Part shown: positions 44,405-52,924 of the stretch, piece by piece
How the letters are laid out: every line of letters begins with the position of its first letter
Numbering within the stretch: the stretch's first letter is position 1
Source of the DNA: Bifidobacterium tibiigranuli
Lineage (GTDB): Bacteria > Actinomycetota > Actinomycetes > Actinomycetales > Bifidobacteriaceae
NCBI RefSeq assembly: GCF_009371885.1
Contig: NZ_QLZA01000009.1
Location: 1-64,000 of the forward strand
DNA length: 64,000 bases
Reading direction: 5' to 3'
Translations under genes and position numbers: made by a program
The notes under the pieces: generated by a model
What the model was told of the DNA's origin: nothing
The model's input: only the letters and a program-made list of their open reading frames with translations
Database searches by the model: none

Positions 44405-44635
44405 TATGAAACAACGTCGTTGCACAGCGCAGGCAAAGGCGATGCTTCACCAACAACACGGGATCACATGAGGTCGCACAGACGACACAGATCCCCACTC
44501 CGGGCAACGAGGCCAGGTGCGCTACCGGTCTCTGCCTCGAATAAGTACATAGATAACGATTCACGCTGGCTGACGCTGGTTCGCGCCGATTGCGGTGGGC
44601 TCCGGTGATGCTAGGTTCTTAGGAAAGGAGGTGTG

Positions 44636-45634
44636 ATGGTATACGTCACGATTCGCGATGTCGCGCGACGCGCAGGAATCTCCGTTTCGACGGTTTCCCG
44701 CGCGCTGAACGAGACCGGCAGGATTTCGCCCCAGACCAAAGCCGCTGTGGAGCGCGCGGTCGAGGAGCTGCATTACATACCCGACTCGCGCGCCAAAGCG
44801 ATGCGCTCGCTGAGCACGCAGACGGTCGGTCTGCTGGTCCCGGACATCCGCAACGGCTACTTCGCCGATTTGGCGTATGCGATTCAAGACACCTTATTCA
44901 ATGCAGGCTATTGCACATTCATAGGTACCTCGTCGGAAAGCGCTACGCGGCAGGACGCGTTCATCACCAGCATCCTGTCGCAGCGCATAGATGGCGCCAT
45001 CATCGTGCCGCAGGGCGAGCAGTCCGATGCCCTGCGACTGCTGCTGGGCACGAAGCTGCCGGTGGTGTTCGTAGACCGCCAGGCCAAAGGGCTGGGCGGC
45101 GTGCCGGTCGTCGATTCGAATCCCGAACCGGGGCTTGCGGCGGCATTGCATGACATTCAGCGCCGAGGCTTCGCCAGGGTCGGATATGTCTCCGGACCGG
45201 TGCTCGACTCGCCGTCGCTGCAGGAACGCGAATCCGTATTCCGCGTGATTGCCGCAGGCATTTTCGGCGAAGAGAACGTTTTCGTCGAATCGACGAGCTT
45301 CGAGCGAGCCTCCTGCGAATCCGTCCTCAGGCGGATGCACGGCTCCGGTGTGGACGCGCTGATTTTCGGATACTCGCCGGATGCGGTGAGTGCCGTGTCG
45401 CTGCTCGCCGATTCGGCGGTGCGGATCGGCCGGGACATATCGATCGTCTCTTTTGACGATTTGGAATTGTTCCGACTCACCAGCCCGCAGATTTCGGTGA
45501 TTTCGCAGCAAGTGCAGGAGATCGGGCAGCGAGGGGCGCAGTTGTTCCTCGATATGCTCGCCGGCGAGACGCAGGCTGCATCGCAGCGTGTGGACACGGT
45601 GTATGTGCCGCGCGCCTCGGTGGGCAAGGCATAG
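44636..45634 (+). CDS. rbsR: LacI-family ribose operon repressor
   Basis: The 332-residue protein has the LacI helix-turn-helix VTIRDVARRAGISVSTVSRAL, the hinge YIPDSRAKAMRS, and a periplasmic-binding-protein-like effector domain beginning TVGLLVPDIRNGYFADLAYA. It is followed on the same strand by a ribose ABC importer, RbsD and ribokinase, so ribose is the likely inducer. The ATG at 44636 has AGGAGGT just upstream; a GTG one codon earlier is also possible. It probably binds the two operators upstream and so controls itself and the operon. Confidence 0.88.
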   Translation: MVYVTIRDVARRAGISVSTVSRALNETGRISPQTKAAVERAVEELHYIPDSRAKAMRSLSTQTVGLLVPDIRNGYFADLAYAIQDTLFNAGYCTFIGTSSESATRQDAFITSILSQRIDGAIIVPQGEQSDALRLLLGTKLPVVFVDRQAKGLGGVPVVDSNPEPGLAAALHDIQRRGFARVGYVSGPVLDSPSLQERESVFRVIAAGIFGEENVFVESTSFERASCESVLRRMHGSGVDALIFGYSPDAVSAVSLLADSAVRIGRDISIVSFDDLELFRLTSPQISVISQQVQEIGQRGAQLFLDMLAGETQAASQRVDTVYVPRASVGKA

Positions 45635-45889
45635 CGCCAAACCCGCTAGGGCCGAGCCGAGCCGAGCCAACCCAACGCGCCTATGAAGCCAGTGCAGCCT
45701 ATGCGCCAAGCGTCCGTAAGCCTGTACCTATAAACCGCATGCTATGCCATGCCCATGCCACGGCATGCCGCGCGAGCCAGCTATATGCAGATGGCCCGCA
45801 GCGGCGACAACGACGACGACCGTGGCGTGATGAATACGCGACGTCGGATCCGGCAGCGAAGCCGGTTCCGGCAAGGAAAGCGAGAGAAT

Positions 45890-47413
45890 ATGACCCAATT
45901 ATCCCTTGTGGGGGTGTCGAAGATATTCGGCAGCTCCAAAGTGGTCGATAGGGTTTCGGTCACCGTCGAACCGGGCAAGGTCCACGTCCTGCTCGGCGAG
46001 AACGGCGCCGGCAAATCGACCGTAATCAAAATGATGAGCGGCATCTACCAGCCCGATGGGGGCCGCATCGAAATCGACGGCAAGGAGGTTCGCATCCCGA
46101 ATGTGGATGCCGCGCGCCGATTCGGCATCGCCGTGATTCATCAGGAGCTCAACATGGTTCCCGAACTCTCCATCATGGAGAATCTGTTCCTGGGCGCGCT
46201 GCCGACCAAAGGCGGGTTTGTCGACCGCGCCACCATGAAACGCAAGGCACGTGAGGCCCTTACGCTTATCGGCCTCAACGAGGATGTCTCGACGCCGATG
46301 GGAGCTTTGGGCGTGGCCCGCCAGCAGATGGTGGAGATCGCCAAGGCGCTGATGCAGGATGCGTCGATTCTGATTCTTGACGAGCCGACGGCCGCGCTGA
46401 CGCGCAAGGAGTGCGAGCAGCTCTTCTCGATCATGGCCGATCTCAAGGCCAAAGGCGTGGGCATGGTGTTCATTTCGCACCATTTGGACGAAATCGCGCG
46501 CGTCGGCGACGTCGTCACTGTATTGCGCGATGGGCAGTATGTCGGCACTGTGCCGGCGTCGACGCCGGAGGCCGAACTTGTGAAGCTCATGGTCGGCCGG
46601 AGCATCGAGAACCAGTATCCGCGCGTGGCTGGCAAGCCAAGCAAGGTCATGCTCAAAGTCGACGGGCTTACGCGAGGCGATGAGATCAACAGCGTCTCCT
46701 TCGAAGTGCGCGCTGGTGAGGTCGTTGGCTTGGCTGGACTGGTGGGTGCAGGCCGTACCGAGGTGATTCGCGCGATTTTCGGCGCGGACCCCTACGATTC
46801 CGGCAATGTCACGGTTGATGGCAAACCCGTGCCCAAGGCATCCATCGCCAGAACCATCGTCGCCGGCGTCGGGCTGGTTCCCGAGGATAGACGCGATCAA
46901 GGGCTGATACTCGACGCCTCGGTGGCCGAGAATCTAGGACTGGCCACCATGATTCCCACCTCGCGCATGGGCTTTGTCGACCGCAATGGTCAGCGCAAGC
47001 GCGAGAAGGAAACAGCGAGCAAGCTGCGCATTCGCATGGCCAGCATCGACCAGCGCACGGGCGCGCTTTCGGGCGGCAACCAGCAGAAGGCCGTCTTCGG
47101 CAAATGGTCGATGGCCAAGGTCAAAGTGCTGCTGCTCGACGAACCGACCCGAGGCGTGGACGTCGGCGCTCGCGTCGAGATCTATGAACTCATCAACGAA
47201 GTGACTGCCAAAGGCGGCGCGGTGCTGATGGCCTCCTCCGATTTGCCCGAGGTGCTGGGCATGTCCGACAGGGTCCTGGTCATGAGCAACGGGCATATCA
47301 GCGGCGAGATGCCGGCGAACGAAGCCACCCAGGAGAAAGTCATGGCGCTGGCCGTATCGCATATGCAGGAGGCTGCAACACCTGAAATCAACGAGAATAA
47401 AGGAGAACACTGA
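45890..47413 (+). CDS. rbsA: ribose/sugar ABC transporter ATP-binding protein
   Basis: The 507-residue protein has two ATPase halves. The first is complete (LLGENGAGKSTVIKMMSG, LGVARQQMVEIAKAL in place of a canonical signature, and ILILDEPTAALT). The second has a degenerate P-loop (GLVGAGRTEVIRAIFG), the signature GALSGGNQQKAVFGKW and LLLDEPTRGVDVG. This is the usual RbsA/MglA pattern. The ATG at 45890 follows AAGGAAAG; an open frame upstream lacks a ribosome site. Before it, GCCGA is repeated three to four times (about 45651-45668). Confidence 0.94.
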   Translation: MTQLSLVGVSKIFGSSKVVDRVSVTVEPGKVHVLLGENGAGKSTVIKMMSGIYQPDGGRIEIDGKEVRIPNVDAARRFGIAVIHQELNMVPELSIMENLFLGALPTKGGFVDRATMKRKAREALTLIGLNEDVSTPMGALGVARQQMVEIAKALMQDASILILDEPTAALTRKECEQLFSIMADLKAKGVGMVFISHHLDEIARVGDVVTVLRDGQYVGTVPASTPEAELVKLMVGRSIENQYPRVAGKPSKVMLKVDGLTRGDEINSVSFEVRAGEVVGLAGLVGAGRTEVIRAIFGADPYDSGNVTVDGKPVPKASIARTIVAGVGLVPEDRRDQGLILDASVAENLGLATMIPTSRMGFVDRNGQRKREKETASKLRIRMASIDQRTGALSGGNQQKAVFGKWSMAKVKVLLLDEPTRGVDVGARVEIYELINEVTAKGGAVLMASSDLPEVLGMSDRVLVMSNGHISGEMPANEATQEKVMALAVSHMQEAATPEINENKGEH

Positions 47414-47414
47414 A

Positions 47415-48413
47415 ATGACTGCCGTGCAACAAGCGCAACCCAATGAAGGGTATGAATCCGGCGCAATCAGCACCGCCGACAAGGTCAAGAAGTTCGTGGC
47501 GCGCAACGGGGCGCTGCTCGGCCTCGTCGTCCTGTGCATCATCTTGTCGATTGCTACGCCCGCGTTCCTGACCGGGCCGAACATCCTCAACGTAGGCATT
47601 CAGGCCGCGACCGTCGCCATACTGGCATTCGGGCAGACCTTCGTCATCGTGGCTGCGGGCATCGATCTGTCCGTTGGCTCGGTGGCGGCCGTCTCAAGCA
47701 TGATGGTGGCTTATACCGGCGCTTCCATGGGGCTGCCCGTGTGGCTCACGATTATCGTCGGCCTGCTCACCGGAGCCGGTTTCGGCGCGTTGTCGGGTCT
47801 GGCCAACGCCTTCCTCAAGCTGCCGTCCTTCATCGCCACGCTGGCCATGATGTCGGTCGCGCGAGGACTGACGCTGGTGATCTCCGACGGTCGCCCGGTT
47901 TCGACCTCCGGCATGGTCAACTTCTTCGGCAGCACGGCGCTGGGCATCCCGGTTCCCATCGTCATGATGGTCATCATGGGCGTCCTGGCCGCAGTGATCC
48001 TGAATTTCACGAGCGCTGGCCGTTCGATGTATGCGGTGGGCGGCAACATGGAGGCCTCGCGCCTTTCAGGCATCAACGTGCATAAGACGCAGGTCATGGT
48101 GTTCGTTCTCTCGGGCATCTTCGCCGCAGTCGCCGGCCTGGTCATCGCGGGGCGCTTGCATTCCGCGCAGCCGCAGGCCGCCACTGGCTATGAGATGGAC
48201 GCCATCGCCTCCGTGGTCATCGGCGGAGCCTCCCTTTCCGGCGGCAAAGGCAAGGTTTCAGGCACCTTCATCGGCGCGATTCTGCTCGCCGTCATCCGCA
48301 ACGGCCTGAACATCCTCAACGTCTCCTCCTTCTGGCAGCAGGTCGTCATCGGTCTGGTCATCGCCTTCGCGGTGAGCTTCGACACGCTGCGTCGAAAGGA
48401 GGATGCGCACTGA
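47415..48413 (+). CDS. rbsC: ribose/sugar ABC transporter permease
   Basis: The 332-residue membrane protein forms the channel of the ribose importer. The family motifs GQTFVIVAAGIDLSVGSVAA, LPSFIATLAMMSVARGL, and the coupling segment GGNMEASRLSGINV are intact, as is GGASLSGGKGKVSGTFIGA near the C-terminus. The start lies one base after the rbsA stop, with AAAGGAG just before. About ten hydrophobic segments are present. Confidence 0.95.
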   Translation: MTAVQQAQPNEGYESGAISTADKVKKFVARNGALLGLVVLCIILSIATPAFLTGPNILNVGIQAATVAILAFGQTFVIVAAGIDLSVGSVAAVSSMMVAYTGASMGLPVWLTIIVGLLTGAGFGALSGLANAFLKLPSFIATLAMMSVARGLTLVISDGRPVSTSGMVNFFGSTALGIPVPIVMMVIMGVLAAVILNFTSAGRSMYAVGGNMEASRLSGINVHKTQVMVFVLSGIFAAVAGLVIAGRLHSAQPQAATGYEMDAIASVVIGGASLSGGKGKVSGTFIGAILLAVIRNGLNILNVSSFWQQVVIGLVIAFAVSFDTLRRKEDAH

Positions 48414-48520
48414 TCGGGAGGGCGTACTCCGGGCGGCGTCGGTCGCTCTGGCTGGCTGAGGCTATGCAGCCGGCCGGGACGATCGGCTACCTGCCTATCG
48501 CGCGTCTGTCACTCGGTCGT

Positions 48521-48562
48521 CAGTCATATGAACCCAGTCATATAAACCCAATCACATAAATT
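48521..48562. repeat. three tandem 14-bp repeats upstream of rbsB
   Basis: CAGTCATATGAACC (48521-48534), CAGTCATATAAACC (48535-48548) and CAATCACATAAATT (48549-48562) follow each other without gaps. They lie in the 230-base gap between rbsC and rbsB, in an AT-rich section about 80 bases before the rbsB start, where they may act as a binding-site array or a processing/stability element. Confidence 0.65.
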
Positions 48563-48643
48563 ACGTAACCGCGTAACTACCAACCAACAAATATCACAAG
48601 AAACAATCAGAAACAAACAGAATAATTAGGAAAGAAGCACATC

Positions 48644-49594
48644 ATGATGAACATTTCAATGAAGAAAGGCATCCGTGCCGCACTTGCCCTCGTCTGCGCG
48701 GGAACGCTGATGGTCGGGGCCAGCGCTTGCGGCGGCTCCGGTTCCTCGTCCGGCGGCAACGACAAGGTCGCGCTGCTGGTTTCCACGCTCAACAACCCCT
48801 TCTTTGTGGATCTGCGTGATGGCGCGCAGGCCGAAGCCAAGAAGCTCAACATCGACCTGCAGGTCTCCGATGCACAGAACGATTCCGCCACCCAGCAGAA
48901 TCAGGCGCAGAACGCGCAATCCCAAGGCGCGAAGGCCGTCATCATCAACCCTGTGGACTCCGATGCGGCCGGCCCAGCCGTTGCGCCGCTGCTCTCCGCG
49001 AAACTCCCCGTCATCTCTGTGGACCGCTCGGTGACCGGCGAGGACGTCAACTCCCACATCGCCTCCGACAACGTGGCTGGCGGCGCTCAGGCGGCGGACC
49101 AGCTCGCCAAGTCCATCAGCGAAAAGGGCAAGATCATCATCCTGCAGGGCACTCCGGGCGCCGCTTCCACGCGCGACCGCGGCAAGGGCTTCAAGGATGA
49201 GATCAAGAAGTACCCCGGCATCACCATCGCCGCCGAGCAGACCGCGAACTTCGACCGTTCGCAGGCGCTTGATGTGGCGACGAACCTGATGCAGTCCAAC
49301 CCCGATGCGGTCGGCATCTACGCCCAGAACGACGAAATGGCGCTGGGTGCGATTCAGGCCCTCGGCTCCAAGGCCGGTGGCGATGTCAAGATCTTCGGCT
49401 TCGACGGCACCGATGACGGTCTCAAGGCGGTCAAGAGCGGCAAGATGGTCGGCACCATCGCGCAGCAACCCAAGGAACTCGGCAAGAAGGCGGTCGAAGC
49501 TGCGTCGAAACTCATCAAGGGCGAGAAGGTCCAGAAGACCCAATCGATCGAAGTGAAAACCGTCACCAAGGAGAACGTCGCTGATTTCGAGTGA
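48644..49594 (+). CDS. rbsB: ribose/sugar ABC transporter substrate-binding lipoprotein
   Basis: The 316-residue protein has a lipoprotein signal (positively charged MKKGIRAALALVCAGTLMV and the lipobox GASAC, Cys at about 29). A Gly/Ser-rich linker leads to a periplasmic-binding-protein fold: VALLVSTLNNPFFVDLRDGAQAEA (split: VALLVSTLNNPFFVDL), INPVDSDAAGPAV, ISVDRSVTGEDVNSHIASDN, TPGAASTRDRGKGF and YAQNDEMALGAIQAL. This is the RbsB/D-ribose type. AGGAAAG lies in front of the double ATG. Confidence 0.95.
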   Translation: MMNISMKKGIRAALALVCAGTLMVGASACGGSGSSSGGNDKVALLVSTLNNPFFVDLRDGAQAEAKKLNIDLQVSDAQNDSATQQNQAQNAQSQGAKAVIINPVDSDAAGPAVAPLLSAKLPVISVDRSVTGEDVNSHIASDNVAGGAQAADQLAKSISEKGKIIILQGTPGAASTRDRGKGFKDEIKKYPGITIAAEQTANFDRSQALDVATNLMQSNPDAVGIYAQNDEMALGAIQALGSKAGGDVKIFGFDGTDDGLKAVKSGKMVGTIAQQPKELGKKAVEAASKLIKGEKVQKTQSIEVKTVTKENVADFE

Positions 49595-49673
49595 CCCGAA
49601 TCTGGTGGCCCGTGCGTGATAGATGGTATCCGGTGATTTCCGGTAGCTGATACCGGGCATAGGTAGCTGATAT

Positions 49674-49711
49674 GGCCCGGCCAGGCAGGTATTGCCTCGC
49701 CTGGCCGGGCC
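49674..49711 (+). terminator. strong hairpin between rbsB and rbsD
   Basis: GGCCCGGCCAGGC (49674-49686) pairs perfectly with GCCTGGCCGGGCC (49699-49711) around a 12-base loop. No T-run follows, so it is more likely a transcript-end stabiliser or partial attenuator that sets the level of rbsB above that of rbsD and the kinase. Two copies of GGTAGCTGATA lie just before it. Confidence 0.6.
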
Positions 49712-49783
49712 GTATCGGATCGCCCGCACCATACTACTTATTATATAGTGCGCGTCATCAAGGAGTGTCACCAAGGAGGAACT

Positions 49784-50179
49784 ATGCTGACACATGGAAT
49801 TTTGAACGCCCAACTCGCCCACGCTCTTGCCAGCTTGCGGCATAAGGATCTTTTCGCGATCTCGGATTGCGGGCTGCCGGTGCAGCCGGGCATCGAGGTC
49901 ATTGATCTGGCGGTAGCTTTCGGCGTGCCGCGTTTCGAGCAGGTGCTCGACGCGCTGCAGTCCGAGCTGATCCTGGAAACCGGTCTTATGGCACAGGAGG
50001 CGCAAGGCACTGTCGCCGAATCCTGGGTCAGTGATCGCTTCGCCGTTCCGCTCGAATATGTGCCGCATGACGGTCCCGAAGGATTTAAGGCCCGCGTCAA
50101 AGATGCGAAATTCGTGATTCGCACGGGGGAGACAACCCCGTATGCAAACGTTCTCTTCCGCTGCGGCGTGCCGTTCTAA
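49784..50179 (+). CDS. rbsD: D-ribose pyranase
   Basis: The 131-residue protein converts the pyranose form of ribose to the furanose used by ribokinase. THGILNAQLAHALASLRHKD carries the conserved His near residue 4-20, and FAISDCGLPVQPG and VIRTGETTPYANVLFRCGVPF (split: IRTGETTPYANVLF) are family motifs. AAGGAGGA lies seven bases before the ATG at 49784. Ribokinase follows 31 bases downstream. Confidence 0.95.
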   Translation: MLTHGILNAQLAHALASLRHKDLFAISDCGLPVQPGIEVIDLAVAFGVPRFEQVLDALQSELILETGLMAQEAQGTVAESWVSDRFAVPLEYVPHDGPEGFKARVKDAKFVIRTGETTPYANVLFRCGVPF

Positions 50180-50210
50180 GGTGCCGGGCGGTAACGAAAG
50201 GAGCTTTTCT

Positions 50211-51338
50211 ATGGATGAGAATGTGAACGCGCATGCAGCTGCGTTTGCGAGCGAGGGCGCGCATGCGGTTTCGGCTGCGAACGAGATTGCGCATGTGGCC
50301 GCAGCTACGGCTCGGGCTGCGGATACAGCTCAGTCTGCGGCCCCAGCTCGAGGCCGTGACGAGGCATTTCGTCTGCTGAACGTCATCGCGCAGACGCATG
50401 CCGGCGTCTCGGTCATCGGGTCGATGAACGCCGATTACACGGTTGTGGCGCAGCGGCTGCCGAAGCCGGGCGAGACAATCAACGGCGGCCCGCTGCGGCT
50501 GCTGCCTGGCGGAAAATCGGCCAATCAGGCTGCAGCAGCTGCCAGAATCGGTGCCGATGCGCGGATGTTCGGGGCTGTCGGGCAAGATGATAACGCCGAT
50601 TTTCTGCTCGGATGCCTTAAGGATGCGGGCGTGGATGTGTCGCATGTCGATGCGGTTCCCGGGCCTAGCGGCACGACGGTGATTACGGTTGACGCGCACG
50701 GGGAGAACACCATCGTCTACTCCGCAGGGTCCAATGCTTCGGTGACGACCGAGTACGTCCGTGAGTCGCGCGATGCCATAACAGGTTCCTCGGTGCTAGG
50801 GCTGTGCTTGGAAAGCCCGATGGAGACGGTGACCATGTGCGCGCGGATATGCCATGATGCGGGCATGCTGGTGCTGCTCAACGATTCGCCATTCACGGCG
50901 CAGCTGCCGGCCGAACTTATCGCGGCATCAGATATTCTGCTGGTGAACGAGCACGAGATGTCGCAGCTGCTAGGCATATCCGAACCGGCGGATGGCGATT
51001 GGAGCTTGGTTGATTGGCGCGATCTGGCCGCAGCAATGACTCGTTACGGCTTCAATCGGGCGATTGTGACCTTGGGAGCGGACGGCTCCGTGGTGCTGGA
51101 CCAGTGTTCGGTGCATCGGATACAGCCGGTCCGCGTGGACGCGATCGACACGACCGGATGTGGCGATGCCTTCATGGGCACCGTACTCGCCGGGCTCGCC
51201 AGCGGATTGTCCCTGGCGCAGAGCGCGCAATGCGCCTCCTACGTCTCAGCCTACGCCGCGACCGGAGCCGGAGCGCAGAATTCCTACGGCACCACAGCGC
51301 AGATCAAGCAGTATTTCGGGGGTGGTGCGGCGATGTGA
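50211..51338 (+). CDS. rbsK: ribokinase
   Basis: The 375-residue PfkB-family kinase phosphorylates ribose. VIGSMNADYTV, GGKSANQAAAAARIGA, FGAVGQDDNADFLL and the catalytic DTTGCGDAFMGT are intact. About 60 N-terminal residues (Ala/Glu/His-rich) precede the kinase fold and are not usual in the family. AAAGGAG lies ten bases before the ATG at 50211. It is the last gene of the ribose operon; a strong hairpin follows. Confidence 0.94.
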   Translation: MDENVNAHAAAFASEGAHAVSAANEIAHVAAATARAADTAQSAAPARGRDEAFRLLNVIAQTHAGVSVIGSMNADYTVVAQRLPKPGETINGGPLRLLPGGKSANQAAAAARIGADARMFGAVGQDDNADFLLGCLKDAGVDVSHVDAVPGPSGTTVITVDAHGENTIVYSAGSNASVTTEYVRESRDAITGSSVLGLCLESPMETVTMCARICHDAGMLVLLNDSPFTAQLPAELIAASDILLVNEHEMSQLLGISEPADGDWSLVDWRDLAAAMTRYGFNRAIVTLGADGSVVLDQCSVHRIQPVRVDAIDTTGCGDAFMGTVLAGLASGLSLAQSAQCASYVSAYAATGAGAQNSYGTTAQIKQYFGGGAAM

Positions 51339-51380
51339 GCGCGTGTCTGCACCGGGCAGCGACTCGGATGTAGATATGCG

Positions 51381-51413
51381 AAGGCCCTGCAATCATTGTG
51401 ATTGCAGGGCCTT
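51381..51413. terminator. hairpin between rbsK and tRNA-Leu
   Basis: AAGGCCCTGCAATCA (51381-51395) pairs perfectly with TGATTGCAGGGCCTT (51399-51413) around a three-base loop. It lies after both convergent genes, rbsK on plus and tRNA-Leu on minus, so it can end transcription in either direction. Confidence 0.75.
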
Positions 51414-51416
51414 GTC

Positions 51417-51502
51417 TGGTGCGAGTAGGGGGAGTTGAACCCCCACGAGCATTCGCTCACTACCACCTGAAGATAGCGCGTCTACCATTCCGCCATACTC
51501 GC
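51417..51502 (-). tRNA. tRNA-Leu (CAG anticodon)
   Basis: On the minus strand the sequence starts GCGAGTATGGCGGAATGG and ends TACTCGC plus ACCA (51417-51420), so CCA is encoded. The acceptor stem is GCGAGTA/TACTCGC, the anticodon stem CTATC/GGTAG encloses TTCAGGT, giving the anticodon CAG. A long variable arm (GTGAGCGAATGCTC) supports a class II leucine tRNA. Confidence 0.94.
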
Positions 51503-51665
51503 AAACAAATAGCTAACTTACTACGTCTTGCTCGTGACCGCAATTCGGTGTGTCGCACTTGGGCTTCTCGTGACTCTATTACCCAGCCCAAGGCGGTACC
51601 ATAAGTGCACAAACTATGTGCGCACAACGGTACACAACGACGCGCAGCGCGAATGGAGATGGGGC

Positions 51666-52515
51666 ATGGAATTAGGCAAAGACGGCTTTTCGCAGAAGGA
51701 GCGTCGTCAGCAGACGATTATCGGCGTGATTGCTTCGGTTCTGGCCGTCGTGCTGGTGGCGGTTATCGCATTCGTAATTTATAGGGCGAATCACCCCACG
51801 GTGGTGTCCGAGGGCAGCGAATACGCACAGTTGCAGAAAGTATCGGACAAGCCGAAGAATGCCAATGTTTCCGGTGGTTTCGTGGCCTCCAAGAGTGCCG
51901 ACCCGAAGAAGGTTCCCACGGTCTCGGTGTTCTTCGATCCGATGTGCCCCTCATGCGGCATGGTGGACCGCGCGCTGAGCCCGACCCTGACGAAACTGTA
52001 CAACGCTGGCCAAGCCAACATCGAGCTGCATCCGCTCGCTTTCCTCGACCGCAGTTCCAGCGACCAGTATTCCACGCGCGCGGCGAGTTCCTTCGCCTAC
52101 GTTGGCGAGCACGATCCGGAGCATCTGCTGGCATACATGAGCGCCTTGTACGACGAGAAGTTCCAGCCTTCGGAAACGAATTACCAGCCGGTCAGCGACG
52201 CGAAAATCGCCCAGCAGGCCATCGCTGCCGGGGTTGACAGCGCGGTTGCGAGCCAATCCGTGAAAGGCCAGTACAAGGGACTGGGTTGCGAAGGTCACTG
52301 CGTACACGATATCGCGCAAGGAGCTGCAGCGTTCGAGCCAGGGAACCTTCGCGACGCCCACGATTCTCATCAACGGCCATTACTGGGCGATGAACGATGC
52401 CTCGATAGGCGACCTTCCACACGATTTCGTCGCGGACATAGGTCTCCCCGATGCCGCAGTCGGCAGCAAAACAGTCATGCCCTCCATCGGGTCGGACGGC
52501 AAGCCGGTGGAGTGA
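51666..52515 (+). pseudogene. DsbA-like thioredoxin-fold membrane protein, frameshifted
   Basis: The gene encodes an N-terminal helix (IIGVIASVLAVVLVAVIAFVIY) and a DsbA-type domain with FFDPMCPSCGMVDRAL carrying the CPSC redox pair. The first frame is coherent to GQYKG near 52279. After that the coherent protein continues in the next frame as WVAKVTAYTISRKEL and then GTFATPTILINGHYWAMNDA, up to a stop at 52513-52515. One extra G in the GGG at 52277-52279 would explain the shift. It is either a true inactivating mutation, programmed slippage, or a sequence error. Unbroken, the protein would have about 282 residues. Confidence 0.85.
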
Positions 52516-52924
52516 TTTGCTAGAAGGGCTGCTTGGGTTTGGGCTTACGGCGAGAGGGCCGCAAAGGCACCAAGCTATGAAAATGGGAATCGAACCCGCC
52601 GTGTTGGCGGTTCGATTCCCATAAGGCCTGTGGAGCTGATGGTAATCGGTATGTTTCTAGTGGAAGTGTTTGATCGCAATGGGTTACAGACTGTGTATGA
52701 ATATGTACCACACCCATTACCACATAAATGGTGTGTTGTAATGGTCACTATTTCTATGCGTCGTGTTCTCCCGTAGTAAGCATGTATATAGCGGTTGAGA
52801 GTTTCAGTGCGGCCTCGTGCGAACACAGTGAATTATATACGTTCGCAAAGCTTGTAGAATTCCAAACGTAATTGGTGGGGCAATTGTCGCTGCGAATGAT
52901 GTTCGTGAAGGTCAGGTAGAGTTG
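52516..52924. other. intergenic region at the likely prophage edge
   Basis: No gene is supported in these 409 bases. A tRNA T-arm-like inverted repeat lies at 52593-52631 (listed separately). From about 52640 on, the sequence is clearly more AT-rich than the chromosome to the left, which supports a junction here. A weak ribosome site GGTAGAG precedes the AbiH gene. Confidence 0.45.
52593..52631. repeat. inverted repeat resembling a tRNA T-arm, possible attachment site
   Basis: TGGGAATCGAACCCGCC (52594-52610) is followed after five bases by GGCGGTTCGATTCCCA, its reverse complement minus one G. GGTTCGATTCCCA is the text of a tRNA T-arm and 3' end, but no whole tRNA fits on either strand here. 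Integrases often use tRNA 3' ends, and the AT-rich DNA and prophage genes begin just after. It may be a remnant of an attachment site or just a hairpin. Confidence 0.4.

Larger units (their letters stand above)
44145..44635. other. upstream region of the ribose operon
   Basis: No gene is supported in these 491 bases. Two LacI-type operators lie at 44342-44359 and 44387-44404. TTGACG at 44369-44374 between them could be a -35, but its -10 would fall in the second operator and matches poorly. The stretch 44410-44620 is featureless. AAAGGAGG at 44624-44631 serves the regulator gene. Confidence 0.45.

Noticed and set aside
44282..44608. Plus-strand frame of 108 codons before the LacI regulator
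   Set aside because: It runs through the two operators, lacks a ribosome site and resembles no protein.
52560..52640. A complete tRNA gene at the T-arm-like repeat
   Set aside because: No acceptor, D-arm or anticodon arm could be paired on either strand; only the T-arm text is present.
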